This document shows positions 7,830-16,268 of a stretch of DNA of 64,000 nucleotides, one piece after another; position 1 is the stretch's first letter, and every line of letters begins with the position of its first letter. The notes beneath the pieces were generated by a model, which worked only from the letters and a program-made list of their open reading frames with translations, ran no database searches and had not been told where the DNA came from. The stretch comes from Mycobacterium sp. Root135. Lineage in GTDB: Bacteria > Actinomycetota > Actinomycetes > Mycobacteriales > Mycobacteriaceae. Position numbers and translations under genes: made by a program. The stretch covers positions 227,918 through 291,917 of the forward strand of contig NZ_LMEZ01000006.1 of NCBI RefSeq assembly GCF_001426545.1, in the 5' to 3' direction.

Positions 7830-8911
7830 CCTCGGCCTCGCCGGTGGCGGCGAAGCTGTCCACCCTGGACCGCTTGCTTCCGGTGTGGATCGGTGTCGCG
7901 ATGGTCGCCGGCCTGCTGCTGGGCCGCTGGATACCCGGGTTGAACACCGTACTGGAAAGCGTTCAGCTGGAAGGCATTTCGCTGCCGATCGCCCTCGGCC
8001 TGCTGATCATGATGTACCCGGTGCTGGCCAAGGTTCGCTACGACCGCCTCGACACCGTCACCGGAGACCGCAAGCTGCTGCTCAGTTCACTGCTGTTGAA
8101 CTGGGTGTTCGGCCCGGCGTTGATGTTCGCGCTGGCCTGGCTGATGCTCCCGGACCTGCCCGAGTACCGCACCGGACTGATCATCGTGGGCTTGGCCCGC
8201 TGCATCGCCATGGTCGTCATCTGGAACGACCTCGCCTGCGGTGACCGCGAAGCTGCCGCCGTGCTGGTCGCACTGAACTCGATCTTCCAGGTCGTGATGT
8301 TCGCCGTCCTGGGCTGGTTCTACCTGACGGTGCTACCCGGCTGGCTCGGGCTGGAGCAGACCACCATCAGCACCTCGCCGTGGCAGATCGCCAAGTCGGT
8401 ACTCATCTTCCTCGGCATCCCCCTCCTTGCCGGATACCTGTCGCGCCGACTTGGTGAGAACGTCAAGGGCCGCGACTGGTACGAGTCCACGTTCCTGCCT
8501 CGCGTCGGGCCGTGGGCGCTCTATGGTCTGTTGTTCACCATCGTCATTCTCTTTGCGCTGCAGGGAGAACAGATCACCAGCCGACCGCTGGACGTGGTGC
8601 GGATCGCGCTCCCGCTGCTCGTCTACTTCGCTGTCATGTGGGGCGGCGGCTACCTTCTTGGCGCCGCGATCGGGCTGGGCTACCAACGCACCACCACCCT
8701 GGCATTCACCGCGGCCGGCAACAACTTCGAACTGGCGATCGCCGTTGCGATCGCCACTTACGGCGCCACCTCCGGCCAAGCCTTGGCCGGCGTCGTCGGC
8801 CCATTGATCGAGGTGCCCGTCCTCGTCGGCCTGGTGTACGTGTCACTGGCACTGCGCCGCCGTTTCGCCGACCAACACCAGGCCGCCTCGACGGGACAGG
8901 GGGCATCGTGA
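7826..8911 (+). CDS. acr3: ACR3-family arsenite efflux permease
   Basis: This 361-aa protein has about ten hydrophobic segments and the ACR3 hallmark GLARCIAMVVIWNDLACGD (about residues 117-135), which contains the conserved Cys needed for arsenite transport, plus TAAGNNFELAIAVAIATYG in the second half. It exports As(III) with the proton gradient. It starts with GTG overlapping the arsR stop and ends overlapping the arsC start, so the three genes are translationally coupled. In M. tuberculosis a very similar permease is fused to the reductase domain (Rv2643, from memory); here they are separate reading frames. Confidence 0.95.
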   Translation: MTSASPVAAKLSTLDRLLPVWIGVAMVAGLLLGRWIPGLNTVLESVQLEGISLPIALGLLIMMYPVLAKVRYDRLDTVTGDRKLLLSSLLLNWVFGPALMFALAWLMLPDLPEYRTGLIIVGLARCIAMVVIWNDLACGDREAAAVLVALNSIFQVVMFAVLGWFYLTVLPGWLGLEQTTISTSPWQIAKSVLIFLGIPLLAGYLSRRLGENVKGRDWYESTFLPRVGPWALYGLLFTIVILFALQGEQITSRPLDVVRIALPLLVYFAVMWGGGYLLGAAIGLGYQRTTTLAFTAAGNNFELAIAVAIATYGATSGQALAGVVGPLIEVPVLVGLVYVSLALRRRFADQHQAASTGQGAS

Positions 8912-9318
8912 CCACACCGTCCGTCTTGTTCGTCTGCGTGAAGAACGGCGGCAAGTCACAGATGGCCGCCGGACTGATGCGCCAACTGGCCGGCGACACC
9001 GTGGAAGTTCATTCAGCGGGCACCGCACCCGGCACGACCGTCAACGGTCTTTCCGCGCAAGCACTTCTGGAGGTTGGCGTGGACATCACCGCCGAGGTGC
9101 CAACGCCGGTGGACTACGCGCTGGCCCGCGAGGTCGACGTCGTGGTGACGTTGGGCCGGGAAGCCCGTCTCGATCCGCTGCCGGGAACCAGGGTCGAGAA
9201 CTGGGACACCGACGAACCCTCCGAACGGGGCGTCGACGGCCTCGAACGTATGCGCCTGATCCGCGACGACATCGCCGCCCGCGTGCGACGCCTCCATTCG
9301 ACGCTTACCGCTCCATGA
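8908..9318 (+). CDS. arsC: Arsenate reductase, LMW-phosphatase type
   Basis: The 136-aa product has the low-molecular-weight phosphatase fold. The P-loop CVKNGGKS starts at Cys10, with Lys16 where classical tyrosine phosphatases have Arg. HSAGTAPG and ENWDTDEPSE follow. Actinobacterial enzymes of this kind work as arsenate-mycothiol transferases with mycoredoxin and use one catalytic Cys; that mode is inferred because this organism should make mycothiol. It reduces arsenate to the arsenite that Acr3 exports. The GTG overlaps the acr3 stop (GTGA). The 3' end overlaps the convergent MFS gene by 14 bases. Confidence 0.92.
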   Translation: MTTPSVLFVCVKNGGKSQMAAGLMRQLAGDTVEVHSAGTAPGTTVNGLSAQALLEVGVDITAEVPTPVDYALAREVDVVVTLGREARLDPLPGTRVENWDTDEPSERGVDGLERMRLIRDDIAARVRRLHSTLTAP

Positions 9319-10501
9319 CTCGCGGCCGGGACGCCGCTGCCAGCAGCGCCCCAACGGCCGCGACCGCGCCGAGGACCACGAACATGGCGGCATACCCGCC
9401 GAGCAGGCTGGCCAGTGCGGCGCCGACGAACGGGCCGACGGCGGTGGCGATCATGACGGGAGCGTTGAGATATGCGCTGAGATGGCCGTAGTGGGTCGCA
9501 CCCCACCGTTCGGTGACGGCCGTGGCTTGTAGCAGCGTCATGATGCCGCGCATCACTCCCGCCCCGATGGCCACCGCCACCAAAGCTACATAGGCAGCGA
9601 ACATTCCGAGCAGCACCGTGGTGGCCGCGACCCCGGCCATGATGATCACCGTTCGGGTGACGGCGCCGACGCGCCGCACCAGAGTTTGATAGCCCAGCCG
9701 CCCGAGCACCTGGCCGGCGCCACCGAGCCCGAGTGCTACGGCCGCCGCGCCGGTGCTGATGCCGCGTTGGCCCATCAACGGCACCAGGTTCGCGATCACC
9801 GCGTACGACGCCAGCCCGGCGAGCGCGAACGCCGCGACCAGCGCCACGAATGCGCCGCTGCGCGCTGTGCGCGTGGGGGATTCGACGTGGTGCGTCACCA
9901 CCGGCGGCCACGGGCGCCGAAGTCCGAAGAAGTGGGCGGGGATGGTGACCACCGCCATGATCAACGCCAACACCAAATATGTTCGGCGCCAGTCCATGTG
10001 CGCCGACAACGCCGCGGTGAGCGGCGCGAACACGGTGCTGGCGAAACCGGCGACAAGGGTCAACACCGTGAGCGCCCGCACCGCGTCGGCGCCGAAGAAT
10101 CGGGTCAGCGCCGCGAAGGCGGGTGCGTAGAACACCGCGCTCATCGCCACCCCGCTGACGATCCACGCCGCGACGAACGCGCCGTAGTTCGGCGCAGCCA
10201 CCACCGCGACCACCGACACGCAACCGAGTGCCGACCCGGCCGTCATGATCCAGCGCGGGCCGACGCGGTCCAACCACCGCCCCACCGGGATTCCCACCAC
10301 CGCCGCGGTCACCAGGCCCGCCGAGAACGCCGCGGTGACCGCCGGCGCCGACCAGCCGGTGTCGGCACTGATCTGCTCGGACAGAACGGTGAACGCGTAG
10401 TACAGCACGCCCCAGCTGGTGATCTCGGTGACGCACAGCGTGGTCAGCACCCAGCGCAACCGGTGGGATGCGGGTGGCGCTTGCGCGGGTCCGGGCGTCA
10501 T
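9305..10501 (-). CDS. MFS transporter linked to the ArsO-like monooxygenase
   Basis: This 398-aa major facilitator has 12 predicted membrane segments. The loop between segments 2 and 3 holds GRWLDRVGPRW, a variant of the MFS GxLaDRxGrR motif. The ATG at 10501 is preferred over an upstream in-frame start because it overlaps the stop of the flavin monooxygenase gene (ATGA). That coupling, and the position between two ArsR modules, suggests export of an arsenical or of the monooxygenase product. The substrate is not shown by the sequence, and general drug efflux is possible. Confidence 0.85.
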   Translation of the reverse strand: MTPGPAQAPPASHRLRWVLTTLCVTEITSWGVLYYAFTVLSEQISADTGWSAPAVTAAFSAGLVTAAVVGIPVGRWLDRVGPRWIMTAGSALGCVSVVAVVAAPNYGAFVAAWIVSGVAMSAVFYAPAFAALTRFFGADAVRALTVLTLVAGFASTVFAPLTAALSAHMDWRRTYLVLALIMAVVTIPAHFFGLRRPWPPVVTHHVESPTRTARSGAFVALVAAFALAGLASYAVIANLVPLMGQRGISTGAAAVALGLGGAGQVLGRLGYQTLVRRVGAVTRTVIIMAGVAATTVLLGMFAAYVALVAVAIGAGVMRGIMTLLQATAVTERWGATHYGHLSAYLNAPVMIATAVGPFVGAALASLLGGYAAMFVVLGAVAAVGALLAAASRPRVMER

Positions 10502-11814
10502 CCGCCAATCGTATTGAGTGTCAACGTCGGTGCCGAACCGCAGCACCCGGCCGAGCCATCCTCCTCGGGACCGTCGAACAGCCCTGCGCCGTTGCACACC
10601 CCGGTGTCGGGGAGGGTGAGTTCGACGCGTCGCGCGGCCTCGTGGTCACCGGCCAGTTCGGCGGCGATGCTACGGACCTGTTCATAGCCGGTCATCGCCA
10701 GGAAGGTCGGCGCACGCCCGTAGGACTTCATCCCCACGATGTAGAGATCCTGCTCCGGATGTGCGAGTTCGGTTGCGCCGTGCGGCAGTACGCTCCCGCA
10801 GGAGTGCGCGTTGGGGTCGATCGACGGGGCCAGCCGCACCGGCGCCTGCATGATCGGATCCAATTCGATGCGCATCTCGGACAGGAACGACAGGTCCGGC
10901 CGGAACCCGGTGAGGACGACGACGTGGTCGGCTGGCGGCAGCGCACGACCCTCATCGGCGACGACCACGGCCCGCCCATCCACCAGGTCGACGCGTTCGG
11001 TCCGGAATCCGGTGACGAGGGAGACCAGCCCCGACTCCACGGCGTCACGCGATCGCACCCCAAGGGCACCACGCTGGGGAAGTTCGTCGGCGGCACCGCC
11101 GCCGAAGGTTCCGTCGGTCACGCCGCGGCGCAGCACCCACGTCACCCTCGTCGACGGGGCCTCGCGCGCGACCTCGCCGAGCTGGATCACCGCGGTCATC
11201 GCCGAATGCCCGCTGCCGACGACCACGACGTGCTTGCCCGCGACTGTCGAAGTCAATTCCGGCGTCGGCGGAACGTAGCTCACCAGGCTGGCGGCGACGG
11301 CCTCCCGCTCCCCCAGGGCCGGAACACCGTCGGCTCCAGCCGGATTGGGCTGGCCCCAGGTACCCGAGGCGTCGACCACCGCACGTGCCCGAACCCGTAC
11401 ATTGGGCCCATCGGCGTTGCACGTGTGGACGACGAACGGAACGTCGGCGCGGCCGGGGCTGACCAGCCGATCGCGGCCCAGCCGGGTCACCGCATGCACT
11501 CGCGTGCCGTAGTGCACGTGCTCACCGAGGGCGGCCGCGGCCGGTGCGAGGTACTCGTCGACCCACTGGCGGCCGGTGGGAAAGCCCGCCATCGGGGCCA
11601 CCCATCCGGTCGGTTCGAGCAGCCGGGCGGCGGCGGGGTCGACGAGCTCGGGCCAGGGCGAGAAGGTGCGCACGTGCGCCCATTGCTCGACTGCCGATCC
11701 CGGACCGTGCCCAACCTCCAGCACCAGCGGCACCAAGCCGCGCTCCAGCAGGTGGGCGGCAGCCGCCAGGCCCAACGGTCCGGCGCCGATCACCACGACG
11801 GGCAACTCCGACAT
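10498..11814 (-). CDS. Flavin-dependent monooxygenase, ArsO-like
   Basis: The 438-aa protein has an N-terminal FAD-binding Rossmann motif (VVVIGAGPLGLAAAAHLLERG, split here as GAGPLGLAA at residues 8-16) and a second dinucleotide motif VVVGSGHSAM in the middle (NADPH), the two-site layout of class B flavoprotein monooxygenases. Close to the C terminus are single Cys residues and a CCG motif (GCCGSAP) that could bind a soft metal. It is divergent from arsR copy 2, so arsenite should induce it. ArsO proteins are a recognised but poorly characterised part of ars operons. The ATG has GGAG about 9 bases upstream and is preferred over earlier in-frame starts. Confidence 0.8.
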   Translation of the reverse strand: MSELPVVVIGAGPLGLAAAAHLLERGLVPLVLEVGHGPGSAVEQWAHVRTFSPWPELVDPAAARLLEPTGWVAPMAGFPTGRQWVDEYLAPAAAALGEHVHYGTRVHAVTRLGRDRLVSPGRADVPFVVHTCNADGPNVRVRARAVVDASGTWGQPNPAGADGVPALGEREAVAASLVSYVPPTPELTSTVAGKHVVVVGSGHSAMTAVIQLGEVAREAPSTRVTWVLRRGVTDGTFGGGAADELPQRGALGVRSRDAVESGLVSLVTGFRTERVDLVDGRAVVVADEGRALPPADHVVVLTGFRPDLSFLSEMRIELDPIMQAPVRLAPSIDPNAHSCGSVLPHGATELAHPEQDLYIVGMKSYGRAPTFLAMTGYEQVRSIAAELAGDHEAARRVELTLPDTGVCNGAGLFDGPEEDGSAGCCGSAPTLTLNTIGG

Positions 11815-11826
11815 GCCGCGCTCCTT

Positions 11827-11885
11827 CCATCGACGTTCTTCGATGGGTCCCATCGTCCGCAACGCATCGATAGTTGTCAATGCGT
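11827..11885. promoter_or_regulatory. Divergent promoter with several ArsR-type palindromes
   Basis: Three inverted repeats are packed between the divergent monooxygenase and arsR genes: CCATCGA-N6-TCGATGG (11827-11846), CGATGGG-N1-CCCATCG (11841-11855) and ACGCAT-N12-ATGCGT (11862-11885). The first has the same 7-6-7 spacing and ATCGA core as the operator of the other arsR. One or more are probably ArsR operators serving both directions. Confidence 0.6.
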
Positions 11886-11893
11886 GTGGCACG

Positions 11894-12253
11894 ATGGACG
11901 GCATGGCCGCTTCCGTGACGACAGCCGACCTGGCGGCCTGCTGCTCGCCCTTGACCGGCGGCATTTTGAAAACCGTTGCCGCCGAACGACTCGCATCGAT
12001 GTTCAGGGCGCTCGCCGACCCGGCGCGGGTTAAGCTGGTGTCACTGATCGCGGCATCAGACGGCGGCGAAGCGTGCATCTGCGACCTCACCGAACCGCTT
12101 GGGCTGAGCCAACCCACGGTGTCCCACCACATGAAGATGCTCGTCGACGTCGGCCTCGTCAGCCGCGATCAGCGGGGCAAGTGGGCGTACTACCGCGTCA
12201 ACGACGACGTCCTGGACACGCTAGCCGGAGCCCTGTCGCCGCAGAGTCGCTGA
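11894..12253 (+). CDS. arsR: ArsR-family arsenic-responsive repressor (second copy)
   Basis: The 119-aa winged-helix protein has ASMFRALADPARVKLVSLI, the metal-site helix EACICDL and the recognition helix LSQPTVSHHMKMLVDVGLV. The N-terminal Cys pair (residues 16-17) plus the CxC motif repeats the pattern of the first arsR, again like C. glutamicum ArsR. Two in-frame ATGs (11894 and 11903) are possible starts and neither has a clear ribosome site. It is transcribed away from the monooxygenase/MFS operon and probably controls it and itself through the palindromes between them. The following GntR gene converges on it. Confidence 0.92.
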   Translation: MDGMAASVTTADLAACCSPLTGGILKTVAAERLASMFRALADPARVKLVSLIAASDGGEACICDLTEPLGLSQPTVSHHMKMLVDVGLVSRDQRGKWAYYRVNDDVLDTLAGALSPQSR

Positions 12254-12258
12254 CGCCG

Positions 12259-12924
12259 TCATTCCGCGTCGAGCTCGTCCAAGATCGGCGACAGGGCTTC
12301 CCAGTTTTGCCGGGTGGCCTCCGCGGCGCCCTCCGCATCGCCGTGACGGCAAAGTTCGATGATCCGCTTGTGCTGCGCTATCGACTGACGGCCCGAAAGC
12401 GAAGAGAAGCGCAAGAACTCGACTCGGCGAAGCACCGGGGTGACTTGTTCGAGGACGACCGGGATCACCTCGTTGAGGCTGGCGACGACGAAGATGTCGT
12501 GGAACGCGTCGTCGGCGCGCATCCCGGACTCGGCGTCCTTCGCGGAGACCGCACCGGCGAACTCCTTGTTCGCCCGCGTCAACGCGGCGTACTCGCCCTT
12601 GCCCATCAGCGGAACGGCGATCCGGACCGCAAGCGCGTGGAGGGACGCTGCGACGTCCTGTGCGTCGAGTACCGCCTTGCGCTCGATGGTCGAGACCACG
12701 GTCGACCGACCAGGCAACGTGTGAACCAGGCCGGCCGTCTCCAGCCGGGCAATCGCTTCCCGGATCGGAGTGCGACTGATTCCCAGCCACTTCTCCAGTT
12801 CGGGATCGCGCAACGTCTCCCCGGGTGCGAGGGTTCCGTTGACGATGGCATCCCTGATTGACACGTATGCCTGGTCTCGCAACAGCGACCGTCGATGTCT
12901 TCCGTGTTCAGCTGGCACCGGCAT
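12259..12924 (-). CDS. GntR-family regulator, FCD subfamily
   Basis: The 221-aa protein has an N-terminal winged HTH (DAIVNGTLAPGETLRDPELEKWLG, with the recognition helix ISRTPIREAIARLE, about residues 25-65) and a C-terminal all-helical FCD domain with the metal/ligand residues in DDAFHDIF and the His of IAQHKRII. FCD regulators usually respond to small organic acids. It lies just downstream of, and on the same strand as, a GMC oxidoreductase, an intradiol dioxygenase and a hydrolase gene, which it probably controls. An inverted repeat overlaps its start codon, and a related sequence lies upstream of the hydrolase. Confidence 0.9.
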   Translation of the reverse strand: MPVPAEHGRHRRSLLRDQAYVSIRDAIVNGTLAPGETLRDPELEKWLGISRTPIREAIARLETAGLVHTLPGRSTVVSTIERKAVLDAQDVAASLHALAVRIAVPLMGKGEYAALTRANKEFAGAVSAKDAESGMRADDAFHDIFVVASLNEVIPVVLEQVTPVLRRVEFLRFSSLSGRQSIAQHKRIIELCRHGDAEGAAEATRQNWEALSPILDELDAE

Positions 12925-12941
12925 GCAAAATATCTTATGCC
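12920..12941. promoter_or_regulatory. Candidate GntR operator at its own gene
   Basis: GGCAT-N12-ATGCC is an inverted repeat covering the start codon of the GntR gene. It contains CATGCAAAATAT, which matches 11 of 12 bases of a sequence upstream of the catabolic operon at 16333-16344. Confidence 0.5.
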
Positions 12942-12945
12942 AGGT

Positions 12946-14496
12946 TCACCGTTCAGACGTGAAGCGCCCGCGGATCAAGTCGGCGGCCTTCTCGCCGATC
13001 ATGATCGCTGCGGCATTGGTGTTGACGGGCACGATTCTGGGCATGACGGAGGCGTCGGCCACCCGTAGGCCCGTCAGTCCGTGCACGCGCAACTCCGGGT
13101 CCACCACCGCCTCGGACCCAGTTCCCATGGCGCAGCTGCCAACTGGGTGGTAGTACGTGCCGGTGTTGTGCGCCAGGAATGCGCGCAGCGCCTTCTCGTC
13201 GGTGGCATCGGGCCCCGGCAGCACCTCACGACCGCGCCATGGCCGGAACGGTTCACTGGTCGCGATCTCGCGTGCCACGGCCAGGCCGTGCATCATCCGT
13301 CGCACGTCGGACTCCGCACCAAGGTAATTCGGATCGATCAGCGGCGCAGTCGCCGGGTCTGGCCCCGCGAGGCGGATCGAACCCCTGGCGTCGGGCACCG
13401 TGGCGATGCCGAAGGTGACGCTGTTCACCGGCGTCACCAGGTGGGGCAGGTGGAACGGCACGTGAATGAACATCAGTTGCATGTCCGGACCGGTGAGCGA
13501 GTCGTCGCTGCGCCACAGCATCGACGTCTCGGCGAGGTTGGTCTGGCCGGCGGGCACCGGCTGCGCGGCTTCGTACACGACACCGCAAAGCGGGTGGTCG
13601 TGCAGATTGCGCCCCACCCCTGGAAGGTCGTGCACCACGGTGACGTCGGCGGCGCGCAGTTCTGCGGCCGGCCCCACCCCGGACAGGAGCAGCAACCGGG
13701 GCGAATCCACCGCACCCGCACTCAGCACGACCTCGGCATCCGCATGGGCGGTGACGAGTCGCCCACCTCGATCGAAATCGACTCCGACGCAGCGGTTCCC
13801 TTCAAACCGCAGCTGCCGCGCCCGGGACTCGGTGGAGATGGTCAGGTTTGGCCGATGACTCACCGGGTGCAGGTATGCCGCGGCGGTACTTTGCCGCGCA
13901 CCCTGGGTGATCGTCAGGTCGTGCCACCCGGCGCCTTCGGCGGTGGCGCCGTTGAAGTCGTCGGTCAGCGGGTAGCCTGCCGCGACGGCACCGTCGAGGA
14001 ACGCCTGGGACACGGGGTTGGCAACCTCGGACGAGGCGGGCGCGGGGTGCAGGGGCCCGTCGGTGCCGCGGTACTGCGGGTCACGGCCGTTGACCGTCTC
14101 CATGCGCCGGAAGTAGGGCAGCACCGACTCGTAGTCCCAGCCGGTGCAGCCGGCCTTGGCCCAGGCGTCGAAATCACTTGGATGGCCTCGCAGGAACACC
14201 ATCGCGTTGATGCTGCCGCTGCCACCGAGCGTGTGCCCGCGTGGCCAGTTTCGGTTGCGGCCATCGGCATTCGTCTGCGGGACCGTGTCGTAGGCGTAGT
14301 CGACGTCGGTCCCCCACAAAGAGGGCCAGGCCGGCGGCGTGGCGATCTCGGGTCTGGTGTCGGCCGTCCCCGACTCGAGCAACAGCACCCGGACGGACGG
14401 ATCCTCGGACAGTCGGGCGGCGATGACGCATCCGGCCGAGCCGGCGCCGATCACCACGTAGTCGTAACGGTCGGATGTACTGCTGGTAGTCGTCAT
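12946..14496 (-). CDS. GMC-family FAD oxidoreductase (choline dehydrogenase-like)
   Basis: This protein of about 516 residues has the FAD-binding start DYVVIGAGSAGCVIAARL, the GMC signature around GHTLGGSGSINAMVFLRG, and the C-terminal catalytic-His segment HPVGSCAMG with PVNTNAAAIMIGEKAADLI. GMC enzymes oxidise alcohols to aldehydes using FAD. The substrate is not evident; the neighbouring ring-cleaving dioxygenase suggests an aromatic or plant-derived alcohol. The ATG at 14496 has GGAAG just upstream; a GTG nine bases earlier is the alternative. The gene is third in the operon with the hydrolase and dioxygenase. Confidence 0.9.
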   Translation of the reverse strand: MTTTSSTSDRYDYVVIGAGSAGCVIAARLSEDPSVRVLLLESGTADTRPEIATPPAWPSLWGTDVDYAYDTVPQTNADGRNRNWPRGHTLGGSGSINAMVFLRGHPSDFDAWAKAGCTGWDYESVLPYFRRMETVNGRDPQYRGTDGPLHPAPASSEVANPVSQAFLDGAVAAGYPLTDDFNGATAEGAGWHDLTITQGARQSTAAAYLHPVSHRPNLTISTESRARQLRFEGNRCVGVDFDRGGRLVTAHADAEVVLSAGAVDSPRLLLLSGVGPAAELRAADVTVVHDLPGVGRNLHDHPLCGVVYEAAQPVPAGQTNLAETSMLWRSDDSLTGPDMQLMFIHVPFHLPHLVTPVNSVTFGIATVPDARGSIRLAGPDPATAPLIDPNYLGAESDVRRMMHGLAVAREIATSEPFRPWRGREVLPGPDATDEKALRAFLAHNTGTYYHPVGSCAMGTGSEAVVDPELRVHGLTGLRVADASVMPRIVPVNTNAAAIMIGEKAADLIRGRFTSER

Positions 14497-14556
14497 GTCT
14501 TCCACACTTTCGTCACTCGTTGATTGGGGATTGCGTCGGCGAGGGTCGCGCCGACG

Positions 14557-15423
14557 TCAGTGGTTGGGGTTCCGTGGTTGCAGCACGAAGTCGTAACGCG
14601 CGAACAGCCAGGGGACCTTACATACGCCGCCGTCAGGCGTAGGCCCTGGCGCACGGCGCTCGAAGTCGACGATCAGTTGGCTCTTCACGCTGAACACCGC
14701 GTCGCTGTCCAGGAAATGGGCGCCCTTGGGAAACAGGTGGGTGACCAGTGGTTCACAGCCCGGCACGTCGATGAGGAAGTGGACGTGCGCCGGTCGGTAG
14801 TGGCTGATGTCGGTTTGCGAAATCAGTTCGCCGACTGGACCATCCATCGGAATGCTGTAGCCGACCGGTGCGATCGTCCGCACGCAGTAAGCTCCCGTCG
14901 ACGTCGAGGTGTACTTCCCGCGCAAGCGCGCCTCGTCGACGTCCAGCTGGGCCTCGTAGGCACCTTCGGCGTCGGCCTGCCACACGTCGAGCACCGCGTC
15001 CGCCACCGGCGTGCCATCCACTCGACGGACGGTGCCGACGATGAAGAGCGGTGTCCCGGGCACCCCGTCGGACATGTCCGCACCGAACTCGAACGCGGGC
15101 GAGCCGTCGACGTGGAATGGGCCGAGCACCGTCGCCGGCGTGGCAGCCGGGTCGAAACGGTGGTTCACGTCGACGACGAGCATCGACAGACCCAGGACGT
15201 CCGAGGCAAGGATGAACTCTTCGCGCTTGTCGTCGCTGATCTGGCCCGTGCGGCTGAGCCACTTGACGGCGGTTGACCATTCCGATTCGGTGAGCCCGAC
15301 CGTGCGCGCGAAGTCGTGTAGGTACCGAACCAGTGTCGGCATGATCTGGGCGACCCGAGGCTCGTGGGCGGTCGACCAACGTTCCGCGGCGACGTCGGTG
15401 ATGTTTTGTTCGGTTATCTCCAT
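14557..15423 (-). CDS. Intradiol ring-cleavage dioxygenase (catechol/hydroxyquinol 1,2-dioxygenase type)
   Basis: The 288-aa protein has the helical N-terminal dimerisation domain (about 1-100) and the beta-sandwich catalytic domain of intradiol dioxygenases. Likely Fe(III) ligands are a Tyr in EGAYEAQ, a Tyr in VGYSIPMDGPVG and the two His of YRPAHVHF. The motifs ADAVLDVWQADAEG and RGKYTSTSTGAY resemble hydroxyquinol 1,2-dioxygenases somewhat more than catechol enzymes, so the substrate may be a trihydroxybenzene. It opens the ring between the two hydroxyls. AAAGGAACG precedes the ATG at good spacing. Neither the muconate/maleylacetate reductase gene nor other pathway genes are nearby. Confidence 0.9.
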   Translation of the reverse strand: MEITEQNITDVAAERWSTAHEPRVAQIMPTLVRYLHDFARTVGLTESEWSTAVKWLSRTGQISDDKREEFILASDVLGLSMLVVDVNHRFDPAATPATVLGPFHVDGSPAFEFGADMSDGVPGTPLFIVGTVRRVDGTPVADAVLDVWQADAEGAYEAQLDVDEARLRGKYTSTSTGAYCVRTIAPVGYSIPMDGPVGELISQTDISHYRPAHVHFLIDVPGCEPLVTHLFPKGAHFLDSDAVFSVKSQLIVDFERRAPGPTPDGGVCKVPWLFARYDFVLQPRNPNH

Positions 15424-15449
15424 GTGTCCGTTCCTTTCTCGGGTGGCAC

Positions 15450-16268
15450 TCAGCGGAGCGTGGAGTCTGCGGCCTGGGTGATGAAGTCCGCGACGGCATC
15501 GGGTTGCGACACCGCCACCGCATGAGATGCCTTGATCTCGAGCGTGTGCGAGTTCGCCCGCTTCCCCATGAACCGCATGGACTCCGCCGGGATGGCGAGA
15601 TCGTCGGTGGTGACCAAGTTCCACGACGGAATGGTCTTCCAGGCGGCCTTGGTGGCCGGTTCCTCCAATGCGGCTGCGGTGATAGGCCTTTGAGTAGCAG
15701 CCATCAACGCCGTGACGTCCTCCGGAACGTCCGCGGCGAACACCCTGCGGAATTGGTCCTGCTCGATGTAGAGGTCGCTGCCCTCCTTCCCGCCGGGCAG
15801 CGGGACGGGCAGCGCCTTCAGCGCGGGGCCGAGTTGGCCACCGGGGAACTTCGCCGCCAAGTCCCCTGTGCTCTCCCCCGCCTCCAGGATGAAGCTGGCG
15901 ATGTAGACCAGAGCCTTGACGTTGGGCAGACCGTCGGCGGCTTGGCTCATCACCGACCCGCCGTAGGAGTGGCCGGCCAGCACGACCGGACCCTGCACGC
16001 CGTCGACCACGCTGCGCACGTGTCCCGCATCGCTGGCCAGGCCTCGCAGCGGATTGGCCACCGCGATCACCGGATATCCGTCAGCCTCCAGTGATCTGAC
16101 GACTCCGTTCCAGCTCGACGAGTCGGCGAACGCCCCGTGGACCAGCACCACCGTCGGCTTGTCGCCCGACGCGGCCTCCTCCGTGGCTTGCGCCCCTGCG
16201 CATCCAACTGTCAGTGCCGCCACGGCAACACCGGCCGTCATCGCCGTCTTGAAGTTTCGAAACATCAT
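15450..16268 (-). CDS. Exported alpha/beta hydrolase
   Basis: This 272-aa protein begins with a signal peptide (hydrophobic residues 10-22) and a Cys at 23 in LTVGC, close to a lipobox but with Thr at -3, so lipoprotein status is uncertain. The hydrolase core follows: oxyanion loop HGAFADSSSW (44-53), nucleophile elbow GHSYGG (Ser101) and a late His in KASHAVAVSQPD. The fold resembles small esterases that cleave aryl or short-chain esters. It is probably the first gene of the operon with the dioxygenase and GMC oxidoreductase, so it may release the aromatic compound outside the membrane. GAGAGGG precedes two adjacent ATG codons. Confidence 0.85.
   Translation of the reverse strand: MMFRNFKTAMTAGVAVAALTVGCAGAQATEEAASGDKPTVVLVHGAFADSSSWNGVVRSLEADGYPVIAVANPLRGLASDAGHVRSVVDGVQGPVVLAGHSYGGSVMSQAADGLPNVKALVYIASFILEAGESTGDLAAKFPGGQLGPALKALPVPLPGGKEGSDLYIEQDQFRRVFAADVPEDVTALMAATQRPITAAALEEPATKAAWKTIPSWNLVTTDDLAIPAESMRFMGKRANSHTLEIKASHAVAVSQPDAVADFITQAADSTLR

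Noticed and set aside
8937..8960. Loss of the catalytic Arg in ArsC as a sign of inactivation
   Set aside because: Lys at this P-loop position, as I recall, is usual in actinobacterial arsenate-mycothiol transferases, and the gene is otherwise intact.
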